From Xanthomonas rydalmerensis (GTDB taxonomy: Bacteria; Pseudomonadota; Gammaproteobacteria; Xanthomonadales; Xanthomonadaceae): 64,000 nt of DNA. The notes under the pieces were generated by a model. It was given only the letters and a program-made list of their open reading frames with translations. It was not told the DNA's origin and searched no databases. Below are positions 10,173-18,224 of this stretch, piece by piece. Location: assembly GCF_033170385.1 (NCBI RefSeq), contig NZ_CP126170.1:1326001-1390000 (forward strand), written 5' to 3'. Every line of letters begins with the position of its first letter. Positions within the stretch are counted from its first letter, which is position 1. The translations under genes were made by a program, and so were the position numbers.

Positions 10173-12269
10173 GTGATCAGGCGATGGCGGGCAGCGGTAT
10201 GCGGGGCGGGCATGGCGATGGGCATCGGTGGCATCTGCGCGGCGGCGCCGGGCGACTGGGCCAGTTATGCCGGCGCGCCCGGCGGCGGGCAGTACTCGCC
10301 GCTGACCCAGATCACCCCGGACAACATCGGCCGGCTGCGCATCGCCTGGTCGTTCCGCACCGGCGAACTCGGTGCGGGCCTGCCCGATCCGGAACGGCGG
10401 CGCTTCGAAGCCAATCCGCTGGTGCTGGGCGGGCGCATGTACCTCACCACCGGCACCGGCATCGCCTTCGCCCTGGATGCGACCAGCGGCCGCGAACTGT
10501 GGTCGTTCGACGCCAAGGTCGCGCGCGACAAGCACTACAGCGACCCGGCCTCGCGCGGGGTGAGTTTCTGGCGCGACACCCAGGCCACTGCAGGTGCGTG
10601 CCGCGAGCGCATCGTGTACGGCACCCTGGATGCGCGACTGATCGCGCTGGACGCCGCCGACGGCAAGCCCTGCGCCGGGTTCGGCAAGGACGGCACGATC
10701 GACCTGCATGCCGGGGTGGATGTGCACGATACGGCCAGCGATGCCTGGTCCAACTATGCGGTGACCTCGCCGCCGGTGGTGGCCGGCGACGTGCTGGTGG
10801 TCGGCAGCTCGATCGGCGACAACCGCGGGCATGCGCTGGAGCAGGGCGTGGTGCGCGGCTACGACGCGCGCAGCGGCCGTGAGCTGTGGCGCTGGGATCC
10901 GGTGCCGCGCGATCCGGCCAAGGCCACCGCGGCCGGCTGGCAGCCGGAGCAGGCGGCCACGGTCGGCGGCGGCAACGCGTGGGCGCCGCTGTCGGTGGAC
11001 CCTGCGCTGGGTCTGGTCTACGTGCCGACCGGCTCGGCCAGTCCCGACTACTACGGTGGCGAGCGTCTCGGCGACAACCGCGATGCCGATTCGCTGGTGG
11101 CGTTGGATTTGCACAGCGGCCGCCGGGTATGGGCGCAGCAGTTGCTGCATCACGACCTGTGGGACTACGACCAGGCCTCGCAGCCGGTGCTGACCACGGT
11201 GCAGACCGCGCAGGGACCGCGCGCGGCGGTGCTGCAGGCGACCAAGACCGGCTTCCTGTTCGCCTTCGACCGCCGCGACGGCACGCCGCTGTTCCCGATC
11301 AGCGAGGTGCCGGTGCCGGCCTCCGACGTTCCGGGCGAACGTGCCTCGCCGACCCAGCCGATGCCCGAACCGGGTCTGCGCCTGGCACGGCATGCGCCGC
11401 TGACCGCCGCCGATGCCTGGGGGGCGACGCCGGGCGCGCGCCGCGAATGCGCCGCGCTGATCGCCGGGCTGCGTTCGGAAGGCCTGTTCACCCCGCCCAG
11501 CGTGCGCGGCACGATCGCGCTGCCCGGCTGGGCCGGCGGCGTGAACTGGGGCGGCATCGCGGTGGATCCGCAGCGACAGCTGGCGATCATGCCGGTGTCG
11601 GACCTGCCGATGCAGGTGGCGCTGATCCCGCGCGAGCAGTTCAGCGAGGCCGAGCGCGCGCGCCATCCGGACCAGCAGTTCAACGACATGGAAGGCACGC
11701 CGTACTACATGCGCCGCGGCATGTTGGGCTCGTCACGCGGCGTTCCCTGCGTCAAGCCGCCGTGGGGACGGCTGGTGGCGGTGGACCTGCGTACGCGCAA
11801 GATCGCCTGGGAACGCCCGCTCGGCACGCTGGAAGAAAGGCTGCCGTGGCTGCCACTGGACGTGGGCACGCCGCTGCTCGGCGGCGCGGTGACCACCGCC
11901 AGCGGTCTGACCTTCATCGCCGCGGCCGCCGATTCGCGCCTGCGCGCGCTCGACAGCGCCACCGGCAAGACCCTGTGGGAGGCCAAGCTGCCGGCCGGCG
12001 GCCAGGCCACGCCGTCGGTCTATGCGGTGGGCGGCAAGCAGTACGTGGTGATCGCCGCCGGCGGGCGCGAAGGCATGGGCACGATGGGCGACTACGTGGT
12101 CGCCTATACGCTCGACGGCGACGGCAAGGAAGTGGTGTTCCAGCACGGCGTCGGCGTGCGTATGGCGGTGCTGGGCCTCGCCGCGCTCGGGCTGTGTGCG
12201 GGATTGGTGTTGCTGGTGCGGCGTTGGCGCCGGCGGCGCCGCGCGCGCGCTGGCGCTGGCGCCCGCTGA
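10173..12269 (+). CDS. Pyrroloquinoline-quinone-dependent dehydrogenase with C-terminal membrane anchor
   Basis: A periplasmic quinoprotein of the glucose/quinate/shikimate dehydrogenase group. A signal-peptide-like start (about residues 1-27, MIRRWRAAVCGAGMAMGIGG) leads directly into the beta-propeller (DWASYAGAPGGGQYSPL, NIGRLRIAWSFRTGEL), with repeated W-motif blades and Leu-Trp-Asp-Tyr-Asp near residue 330. The five-helix N-terminal membrane domain of Gcd is absent. Instead a single hydrophobic segment (about 655-675) followed by an Arg-rich tail lies at the C-terminus, suggesting attachment to the inner membrane from the far end. Start is GTG with AGGGGTGG ahead. Substrate unknown; it stands alone, with no PQQ biosynthesis or cytochrome gene adjacent. 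Confidence 0.85.
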   Translation: MIRRWRAAVCGAGMAMGIGGICAAAPGDWASYAGAPGGGQYSPLTQITPDNIGRLRIAWSFRTGELGAGLPDPERRRFEANPLVLGGRMYLTTGTGIAFALDATSGRELWSFDAKVARDKHYSDPASRGVSFWRDTQATAGACRERIVYGTLDARLIALDAADGKPCAGFGKDGTIDLHAGVDVHDTASDAWSNYAVTSPPVVAGDVLVVGSSIGDNRGHALEQGVVRGYDARSGRELWRWDPVPRDPAKATAAGWQPEQAATVGGGNAWAPLSVDPALGLVYVPTGSASPDYYGGERLGDNRDADSLVALDLHSGRRVWAQQLLHHDLWDYDQASQPVLTTVQTAQGPRAAVLQATKTGFLFAFDRRDGTPLFPISEVPVPASDVPGERASPTQPMPEPGLRLARHAPLTAADAWGATPGARRECAALIAGLRSEGLFTPPSVRGTIALPGWAGGVNWGGIAVDPQRQLAIMPVSDLPMQVALIPREQFSEAERARHPDQQFNDMEGTPYYMRRGMLGSSRGVPCVKPPWGRLVAVDLRTRKIAWERPLGTLEERLPWLPLDVGTPLLGGAVTTASGLTFIAAAADSRLRALDSATGKTLWEAKLPAGGQATPSVYAVGGKQYVVIAAGGREGMGTMGDYVVAYTLDGDGKEVVFQHGVGVRMAVLGLAALGLCAGLVLLVRRWRRRRRARAGAGAR

Positions 12270-12308
12270 AGCACATGGTCGTGGCTGGCCGGCGCTCAGG
12301 GATCGATG

Positions 12309-12450
12309 CAGTCGGGACTGAAGTCCCACAGTGCACCCGTCAGCACACGACATGTTGCTCCTTCTGGAAGCGGCTTCAGTCGCGACGCGGCGTCTGTCAG
12401 CGGCTGGCTTCGGAGCCAGTCGGGACCGGGGTCCTTCCAACAGTGCACCC
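12309..12450. repeat. Direct-repeat / REP-like cluster upstream of nadE
   Basis: The 353-bp gap before nadE contains two imperfect direct repeats that begin CAGTCGGGAC and end CAGTGCACCC (12309-12338 and 12417-12450). Between them is a core, AAGCGGCTTCAGTCGCGACG (12368-12387), related to the dispersed TAGGAGCGGCTTCAGCCGCG palindrome. The rest of the gap shows nothing further. Confidence 0.65.
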
Positions 12451-12622
12451 GCCCGGTGACCGGCCCAGCATGAGGTGGGCAGGCTAATCGCCGGCCCCGG
12501 TGCGGCGCTACACTGCGCATTGCTGCCGCGCGCATCTCGGTGACGCTGCTGCTGGCAGCATGCTGTGAGCGGCCGCGGCGCGACCGCCGCGCTTTTCCCC
12601 TCCCGCTTCTGCAAGGTTGTCC

Positions 12623-14260
12623 ATGTCTTCTTCTCTTCGCCTCGCCATGGCCCAGTTCGATTTCCCGGTCGGCGCCGTCGCCCAGAACACCGACCGGATC
12701 ATCGCGTTGATCGAGGAGGCGCGCGACGAGTACGGCGCCGACGTGGTGCTGTTCCCGGAGCTGGCGGTCAGCGGCTACCCGCCGGAAGACCTGCTGCTGC
12801 GGCCGGGCTTCCTGGCCGATTGCGAGCGCGCGGTGCAGCGCATCGCCGCGCAGGTTCGCGGCATCGTCGCGGTGCTCGGCTGGCCGCAGAGCGCCGGCAG
12901 CGTGGTCTACAACGCCGCCAGCGTGCTGCGCGGCGGCCGCATCGAACGCACCTATCGCAAGCGCGAACTGCCCAACTACGCGGTGTTCGACGAGCGCCGT
13001 TATTTCGACGTGGATCCGGACGGCGAGAACTGCGTGTTCGAGGTCAACGGCACGTCGGTTGGTTTGGTGATCTGCGAGGACCTGTGGTTCCCGGAGCCGC
13101 TGGCGGCGACCGTGCGGGCGGGCGCGGAACTGGTGCTGGTGCCCAATGCCTCGCCCTACGAGCGCGGCAAGCACGCGCAGCGCGATGCCTTGCTGGCCGA
13201 GCGCAGCCGCGAGAGTGGTGCGGCACTGGCCTATCTCAACGTGGTCGGCGGCCAGGATGCGCTGGTGTTCGACGGCGCCTCGGTCGTGGCCGACGGCGAC
13301 GGCACCGTGCATCCGGCCGCGGCCGCGTTCACCGACCAGTGGCTGGTGGTGGAATACGACACCGCCGCACGCCGTTTCGCGCCGCTGCGCTGGACCGACG
13401 ACGGCGACGAGAGCATGGATGCGCTGGCCTGGCGCGCGGTGGTGCGCGGGTTGCAGGACTATTGCGCCAAGAATCGCTTTTCCAAGGTGTGGCTTGGCCT
13501 GTCCGGCGGCATCGATTCGGCGCTGGTGCTGGCGATGGCGGTGGACGCGCTGGGCGTGGACAACGTCACCGCGGTGCGCTTGCCGTCGCGCTACACCGCC
13601 GACCTGTCCAACGACCTGGCTGCCGATCAATGCCGTGTCCTCGGCGTGAAGCTGGAGACGGTGGCGATCGAGCCGGCGTTCGAGGGCCTGCTGAGCGCGC
13701 TCGGCCCGCTGTTCGCCGGCACCGAGCCCGACGTCACCGAAGAGAACCTGCAGTCGCGCAGCCGTGGCGTGATCCTGATGGCGCTGGCCAACAAGTTCGG
13801 CGGCCTGCTGCTGACCACCGGCAACAAGAGCGAGTACGCGGTGGGCTACGCCACCATCTATGGCGACATGTGCGGCGGCTACGCGCCGCTGAAGGACCTG
13901 TACAAGACCGAGGTGTTCGGCCTGGCGAAATGGCGCAACACGGTCGGCGGCACGCCGGTGATCCCGCCGGCGGTGATCACGCGGCCGCCCTCCGCGGAGC
14001 TGCGCGCCAACCAGACCGACCAGGATTCGCTGCCGCCGTACGACGTGCTCGACGGCATCCTGTATCGCTACGTCGACCAGGAGGAATCGCGCGACGAGAT
14101 CGTCGCCGCCGGCTACGCCGCCGAGGTGGTCGACCGGGTGGTGCGGCTGGTGCGCATCAGCGAGTGGAAGCGGCACCAGGCCGCGCCGGGGCCGAAGGTG
14201 TCGCGCCGCGCGTTCGGACGCGAGCGGCGCTATCCGATCAGCAATGGGTATCAGGCCTGA
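12623..14260 (+). CDS. nadE: Glutamine-dependent NAD+ synthetase
   Basis: Catalyses the last step of NAD biosynthesis, amidating nicotinate adenine dinucleotide with ammonia released from glutamine. The 545-aa protein fuses an N-terminal nitrilase-type amidase domain (catalytic Glu46 in FPELAVSGYPPEDLL, Lys113 in YRKRELPNY, Cys151 in VICEDLWFP) to a synthetase domain with PP-loop SGGIDS at 294-299 and TTGNKSEYAVGYATIYGDM. Both active sites look intact. A TTG two codons upstream is possible, but AAGG at 12613-12616 is better placed for the ATG at 12623. It stands alone between two repeat-rich gaps. Confidence 0.96.
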   Translation: MSSSLRLAMAQFDFPVGAVAQNTDRIIALIEEARDEYGADVVLFPELAVSGYPPEDLLLRPGFLADCERAVQRIAAQVRGIVAVLGWPQSAGSVVYNAASVLRGGRIERTYRKRELPNYAVFDERRYFDVDPDGENCVFEVNGTSVGLVICEDLWFPEPLAATVRAGAELVLVPNASPYERGKHAQRDALLAERSRESGAALAYLNVVGGQDALVFDGASVVADGDGTVHPAAAAFTDQWLVVEYDTAARRFAPLRWTDDGDESMDALAWRAVVRGLQDYCAKNRFSKVWLGLSGGIDSALVLAMAVDALGVDNVTAVRLPSRYTADLSNDLAADQCRVLGVKLETVAIEPAFEGLLSALGPLFAGTEPDVTEENLQSRSRGVILMALANKFGGLLLTTGNKSEYAVGYATIYGDMCGGYAPLKDLYKTEVFGLAKWRNTVGGTPVIPPAVITRPPSAELRANQTDQDSLPPYDVLDGILYRYVDQEESRDEIVAAGYAAEVVDRVVRLVRISEWKRHQAAPGPKVSRRAFGRERRYPISNGYQA

Positions 14261-14286
14261 GGCGGTTTTCGACCTGGCAGATAGTG

Positions 14287-14347
14287 TAGGAGCGGCTTCA
14301 GCCGCGACGCAGTCGATTGGGAAGCGTCGCGGCTGAAGCCGCTCCTA
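14287..14347. repeat. REP doublet (24-bp perfect inverted repeat)
   Basis: TAGGAGCGGCTTCAGCCGCG and the next four bases (14287-14310) recur as an exact reverse complement at 14324-14347, leaving a 13-base loop. It lies 26 bp after nadE and between convergent genes, so it can fold into a long RNA hairpin on either strand. Other copies or relatives are at 12368, 18084, 41531, 41649 and 48457. Confidence 0.9.
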
Positions 14348-14400
14348 TGAGGGAAGTCGTTGACAGGAAGCCGCCGCCGCGCGCGCCGCGCTCGCTTTTG

Positions 14401-14429
14401 CGAATCCCCAATCCCGACTCCCCAATCCC
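14401..14429. repeat. Solitary 29-bp arm of the dispersed inverted-repeat family
   Basis: CGAATCCCCAATCCCGACTC and the nine bases after it match the right arm of the elements at 4058 and 34648. No matching left arm lies within 300 bp. It ends five bases before the egtD stop and, like the arms near 34780, is preceded by a TTTTG tract. Confidence 0.75.
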
Positions 14430-14434
14430 CACCC

Positions 14435-15418
14435 TCACACCACCTGCAGCAGTCGCAACCCAAACGCATCGTCCTGCGCATTCCAGCCGTGGCTGACGCG
14501 CAGGCCGGCCTCGGCGGCCATCGCCGCGAAGCTCTGGTCGGTGTACTTGTGGCTGTACTCGACCTGCATCGCTTCGCCCTCGGCGAAATCGAAGCGCTGC
14601 CCGGCCACGGTCACCTGCTGTGCGCACTGGCTGACCAGGAAGGTCTCGATGCGTTCGCGCGCTTCCGAATACACCGCATGATGGCGGAACTGCGCCAGGT
14701 CGAAGTCGCTGCCGATCTCGCGGTTGAGGCGGCGCAGCAAGTTCAGGGTGAACGCGGCGGTGACGCCGGCGGCATCGTTGTAGGCCGCCTCCAGCAATGC
14801 CGTGTCTTTGACCAGGTCGATGCCGATCAGCGCACAGCCGTCCGCGCCCATGGTCTGGCGCATCGAGCGCAGCAGGGCGATGCCGTCCTCGCGGGTGAAG
14901 TTGCCCAGGGTCGAGCCGGGGAAGAACACCAGGGTACGGCGCGCCCCGCGCTGCGGCGCCGGCAGCGCCACCGGCGCGGTGAAGTCGGCGCACACCGGCA
15001 GCATCTGGATGTGCGGGAAGCGCTCGGCCAGCCGCGTGGTGCTGGACATCAGCATGTCGCGGGAAATTTCGATGGGCGTGTAGGCCACCGGCATGCGCAG
15101 GCCGTCCAGCAGCAACTGGGTCTTGCGGCCGCTGCCGCTGCCCAGCTCCACCACATGCGCGCCGGTGCCCACCGCCTGCGCGATCGACGGCATCCGCGCT
15201 TCCAGCAGATCCAGCTCGGTGCGGGTCAGGTAGTACTCGGGCTGGCGGGTGATCGCCTCGAACAGGCGCGAACCCTCGGCGTCATAGAAATACTTGGACG
15301 GCAGCTGCTTGGGGCTGCATGACAGGCCGGCGATCGCATCGGCGGTGATGTCGTCCGCTTGCGGATGCAGGTCGGTCAGGGCGGCTTCGGTCAGGGCACG
15401 GGCGGTTGCGGCATTCAT
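14435..15418 (-). CDS. egtD: L-histidine N-alpha-methyltransferase (ergothioneine biosynthesis)
   Basis: Transfers three methyl groups from S-adenosylmethionine to the alpha-amino group of histidine, giving hercynine, the first step of ergothioneine synthesis. The 327-aa protein is the normal family length, with SKYFYDAEGSRLFE and SAM-binding ELGSGSGRKT at 91-100, followed by FFPGSTLGNFTREDG, hallmarks of the EgtD (DUF2260) family. The ATG at 15418 overlaps the egtB stop by four bases (ATGA), indicating translational coupling as the second gene of an egtB-egtD operon. Cytoplasmic. High confidence. Confidence 0.95.
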   Translation of the reverse strand: MNAATARALTEAALTDLHPQADDITADAIAGLSCSPKQLPSKYFYDAEGSRLFEAITRQPEYYLTRTELDLLEARMPSIAQAVGTGAHVVELGSGSGRKTQLLLDGLRMPVAYTPIEISRDMLMSSTTRLAERFPHIQMLPVCADFTAPVALPAPQRGARRTLVFFPGSTLGNFTREDGIALLRSMRQTMGADGCALIGIDLVKDTALLEAAYNDAAGVTAAFTLNLLRRLNREIGSDFDLAQFRHHAVYSEARERIETFLVSQCAQQVTVAGQRFDFAEGEAMQVEYSHKYTDQSFAAMAAEAGLRVSHGWNAQDDAFGLRLLQVV

Positions 15419-16704
15419 GCGGAATCCTTGGCCAGGCGCACGCCGGCGAACTGCCACCGCGCATCGGAGGGGAAGAAGTTGCGGTAGCTGGCGCGGATGT
15501 GATCGTGCGGCGTGGCACAACTGCCGCCGCGCAACACCCACTGCGCGTTCATGAACTTGCCGTTGTATTCGCCCAGCGTGCCCGACCATGGGCGGAAGCC
15601 GGGGTAGGGCAGGTAGGCGCTGCCGGTCCATTCCCAGACATCGCCGAACAACTGCTGCAGGCCGGTATCGGCCGGCGCCGCCGGCTGCGGGTGCAGCGCA
15701 TCGCTCTCGACGAAGTTGCCGGCGATGGCGACGCCGGTAGCGGCCTGTTCCCACTCCGCCTCGGTCGGCAGGCGCGCGCCGGCCCAGCGCGCGAAGGCGT
15801 CGGCCTCGAACAGGCTGAGATGGCACACCGGCGCATGCGGATCGCGCTCGCGCCAGCCACCGAGGGTGAATTCGCGCACGCCATCGGCATGCCAGTACAG
15901 CGGGCGCTGCCAGTCCTCGGCGCAACGCTGCGCCCAGCCGTCGCTGAGCCACAGTCCGACCGTGCGATAGCCGCCATCGGCGATGAACTCGGCGTATTCG
16001 GCATTGCTCACCGGGCGGCTGGCCAGCGCGTGTGCCGGCACCAGCACGCGATGCCGCGGCGATTCGTTGTCGTAGGCGAAGGTCGTCTGCGCCGGCCAGG
16101 CGGCAGCCCCGATCTCGCTGATCTGTTCGTCGCGCTGCAGCCAGCGCAGCGGCGACGCCGGCGCGTGCTGTGTCGCCAGGTCCGCGCGATACGCCGGACC
16201 CAGCGGATTGCGCCAGAACGCGTGCTTGATGTCGGTGAGCAGCAGTTCCTGGTGTTGCTGTTCGTGCTGCAGGCCCAGTTCCAGGATCTGCAGGGTCTGC
16301 GGTGCCAGGGTGCCGGCCTGCAACTGCGCCAGCACGCGGGTATCGATCTCGCTGCGATAGTCCAGCACCTGCGCCAGCGATGGCCGCGACAGCAGGCCGC
16401 GATGCGGCCGCGCATGCGCCGGGCCGATGCTCTGGTAGTAGCTGTTGAACAGATAGTCCCACTGCGGATCGTGCGCGCGGTACGCCGGATCGGCGCCGAG
16501 CACGAAACGCTCGAAGAACCAGGTGGTGTGCGCCAGATGCCATTTGGTCGGGCTGGCGTCGTCCATGCTCTGCACCATCGCGTCTTCTTCGCTCAACGGC
16601 GCGGCGAGCTGACGGCTGCGCGCACGCACGCGACGCAGGCGGTCCGCCAGTGTCGCGACGGATGCGATGGGCGAGGGCGGTGACGCCGGAGAGATCGCTT
16701 GCAT
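15415..16704 (-). CDS. egtB: Ergothioneine biosynthesis sulfoxide synthase EgtB
   Basis: A non-haem iron enzyme that couples hercynine to a thiol donor (gamma-glutamylcysteine or cysteine) with O2. It has an N-terminal DinB-like helical domain with candidate iron ligands His56/His59 (WHLAHTTWFFE) and the HxxxH pair His147 and His151 (HEQQHQE), then a C-terminal FGE/sulfatase-modifying domain (RLPTEAEWE, GDVWEWT, VLRGGSC, FAGVRLAKD). Starting at the ATG at 16704 the protein is 429 aa; a GTG at 16743 is possible and no clear ribosome site decides it. Overlaps egtD and is divergent from the aminotransferase-like gene, 70 bp away. Thiol donor not predictable from sequence alone. Confidence 0.93.
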   Translation of the reverse strand: MQAISPASPPSPIASVATLADRLRRVRARSRQLAAPLSEEDAMVQSMDDASPTKWHLAHTTWFFERFVLGADPAYRAHDPQWDYLFNSYYQSIGPAHARPHRGLLSRPSLAQVLDYRSEIDTRVLAQLQAGTLAPQTLQILELGLQHEQQHQELLLTDIKHAFWRNPLGPAYRADLATQHAPASPLRWLQRDEQISEIGAAAWPAQTTFAYDNESPRHRVLVPAHALASRPVSNAEYAEFIADGGYRTVGLWLSDGWAQRCAEDWQRPLYWHADGVREFTLGGWRERDPHAPVCHLSLFEADAFARWAGARLPTEAEWEQAATGVAIAGNFVESDALHPQPAAPADTGLQQLFGDVWEWTGSAYLPYPGFRPWSGTLGEYNGKFMNAQWVLRGGSCATPHDHIRASYRNFFPSDARWQFAGVRLAKDSA

Positions 16705-16774
16705 CGATGCAGTCTTAGCGCTACGGCGTGAACGGACCGTCACGCGTCGCGGACCACGGCGTTACCCTAGACAC

Positions 16775-17983
16775 ATGTCTACGACCGCCTCGCGCCCTGC
16801 TGCCAGTCCGGCTTCTGCGGAAGAGCTGGTCGACCTCGATGCCGCGGCGGATGCGTTCGCGCTGCCGGCCGGCGTGCGCTACCTGGACACCGCCAGCAAG
16901 GGCCCGCGGCTGCACCGGGCGCTGGCCGCAGGGCAGGCGGCGCTGGCCGATTCGATTGCGCCGTGGACGCTGTCCTTCGATGCCTGGCGCGCGCAGATCG
17001 AAGACCTGCGCACGCTGGCCGCGGCCACGGTGTTCTCGGGCGACAGCGAGGGCGTGGCGATGGTGCCGTCGGCCGCGTACGGCCTGGCCATTGCGGCGCG
17101 ACAGGTGCCGCTGGCGCCCGGCGATGCGGTACTGCTGCTCGATGGCCAGTTCCCATCGAATTTGCTGGCGTGGCAGCAACGCTGCGCCGAGAGCGGCGCA
17201 TCCCTGGCGGTGGTGCGGCGTGCACCTGGGCAGGACTGGACCGCGGCGGTGCTGGCGACGCTGGACACCCAGCCGCGCGTCCGCGTGGCGACCCTGCCCA
17301 ACGCCTACTGGCGCGACGGCAGCTTGCTGGATCTGGACCGGATCGCGCCGCGCGTGCATGCGGCCGGCGCGATGCTGGTGCTGGACCTGAGCCAGAGCCT
17401 GGGCGTGCTGCCGGTGCGGCTGGATGCCTGGCGGCCGGATTTCGTGGTCTCGGTCGGGCACAAATGGCTGCTCGGACCGATGGGGCTGGCGTGGCTGTGG
17501 GCCTCGCCGCACTGGCGCGTGCATGGCGTTCCGTTCGAGCAGCACTGGCAGGCGCGCGATCCGGGCGGCGATTGGCAGTTTCCGGCCGAAGCGCCGCCGC
17601 CGTACCACAGCGGCGCGCGTCGCTTCGATGCCGGCGGTGTCGCCGATCCGCTGCGTCTGGCGATGGCCAGTGCCGCGCTGCAGCAGGTACAGCAGTGGCA
17701 GCCGGCGCGCATCGCGCAGCGGCTCGCCGACCTTGGCGGGGCCTTCGACGCGGAATTGCAGGCGCTGGGCGCGGGCGACTGGACCGTGCCCGGGCACGCG
17801 CCGCACCTGTACGCGCTGCGTCCACCGGCGTCGGCGATGCCGGCGCTGCTGCCCTGGTTGCAGCAGGCGCACGTCATCTGCACGCATCGTCATGGTGCCC
17901 TGCGCATCGCCCCGTACCTGCAGCTGACGCCGGAGGCGATGCGTGGCCTGGCACAAGAGATGGTGGCTGCGGCGCGTGCTTGA
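16775..17983 (+). CDS. Class-V aminotransferase/cysteine-desulfurase-fold PLP enzyme, EgtE-like
   Basis: A PLP enzyme of fold type I, 402 aa. The cofactor lysine is Lys230 in SVGHKWLLGPMG, with Asp204 and Gln207 (LDLSQSLG) in the usual PLP-contact positions. It is divergently transcribed from egtB with only 70 bp between. EgtE, the C-S lyase that releases ergothioneine from the sulfoxide, belongs to this superfamily, so position suggests the same role. A kynureninase- or selenocysteine-lyase-like activity cannot be excluded. The ATG at 16775 is supported by the family-like core beginning soon after; the frame is open upstream, but the extension would overlap egtB. Family is sure, exact reaction is inference. 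Confidence 0.8.
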   Translation: MSTTASRPAASPASAEELVDLDAAADAFALPAGVRYLDTASKGPRLHRALAAGQAALADSIAPWTLSFDAWRAQIEDLRTLAAATVFSGDSEGVAMVPSAAYGLAIAARQVPLAPGDAVLLLDGQFPSNLLAWQQRCAESGASLAVVRRAPGQDWTAAVLATLDTQPRVRVATLPNAYWRDGSLLDLDRIAPRVHAAGAMLVLDLSQSLGVLPVRLDAWRPDFVVSVGHKWLLGPMGLAWLWASPHWRVHGVPFEQHWQARDPGGDWQFPAEAPPPYHSGARRFDAGGVADPLRLAMASAALQQVQQWQPARIAQRLADLGGAFDAELQALGAGDWTVPGHAPHLYALRPPASAMPALLPWLQQAHVICTHRHGALRIAPYLQLTPEAMRGLAQEMVAAARA

Positions 17984-18083
17984 ACGCACGTGCGTGCGTG
18001 CGTTGTCTATCTTCAGTTTCGATGGGGAAGGCAGTCGATTACCGGTCTGCATCGTCGATCCTGTTGGGTGCATGGCTTCGTTG

Positions 18084-18149
18084 GTCGCGGCTGAAGCCGC
18101 TCCTACGAGAAAGCGGCATGCACGCCGTAGGAGCGGCTTCAACCGCGAC
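18084..18149. repeat. REP doublet (22-bp inverted repeat, one mismatch)
   Basis: GTCGCGGCTGAAGCCGCTCC plus TA at 18084-18105 faces TAGGAGCGGCTTCAACCGCG plus AC at 18128-18149, in opposite outward orientation to the copy at 14287. It lies between two convergent genes. The remainder of the 240-bp gap is featureless. Confidence 0.88.
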
Positions 18150-18224
18150 CGCATGCGGTTGTGATGCGTTTCGTGCGGGCGCCGATGGCCGGCCGCACCT
18201 CATGCCCGCGGCGAGGCGCCTGGT

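Noticed and set aside
14435..16543. 702-codon frame joining egtB and egtD regions as a fusion protein
   Set aside because: Only the part after 15418 is EgtD; the upstream part is an out-of-frame reading of egtB. The two genes overlap as ATGA and are separate.
16667..16774. Longer start for the EgtE-like gene
   Set aside because: The upstream open frame would run through the egtB start on the other strand and has no family similarity; the divergent promoter must lie here.
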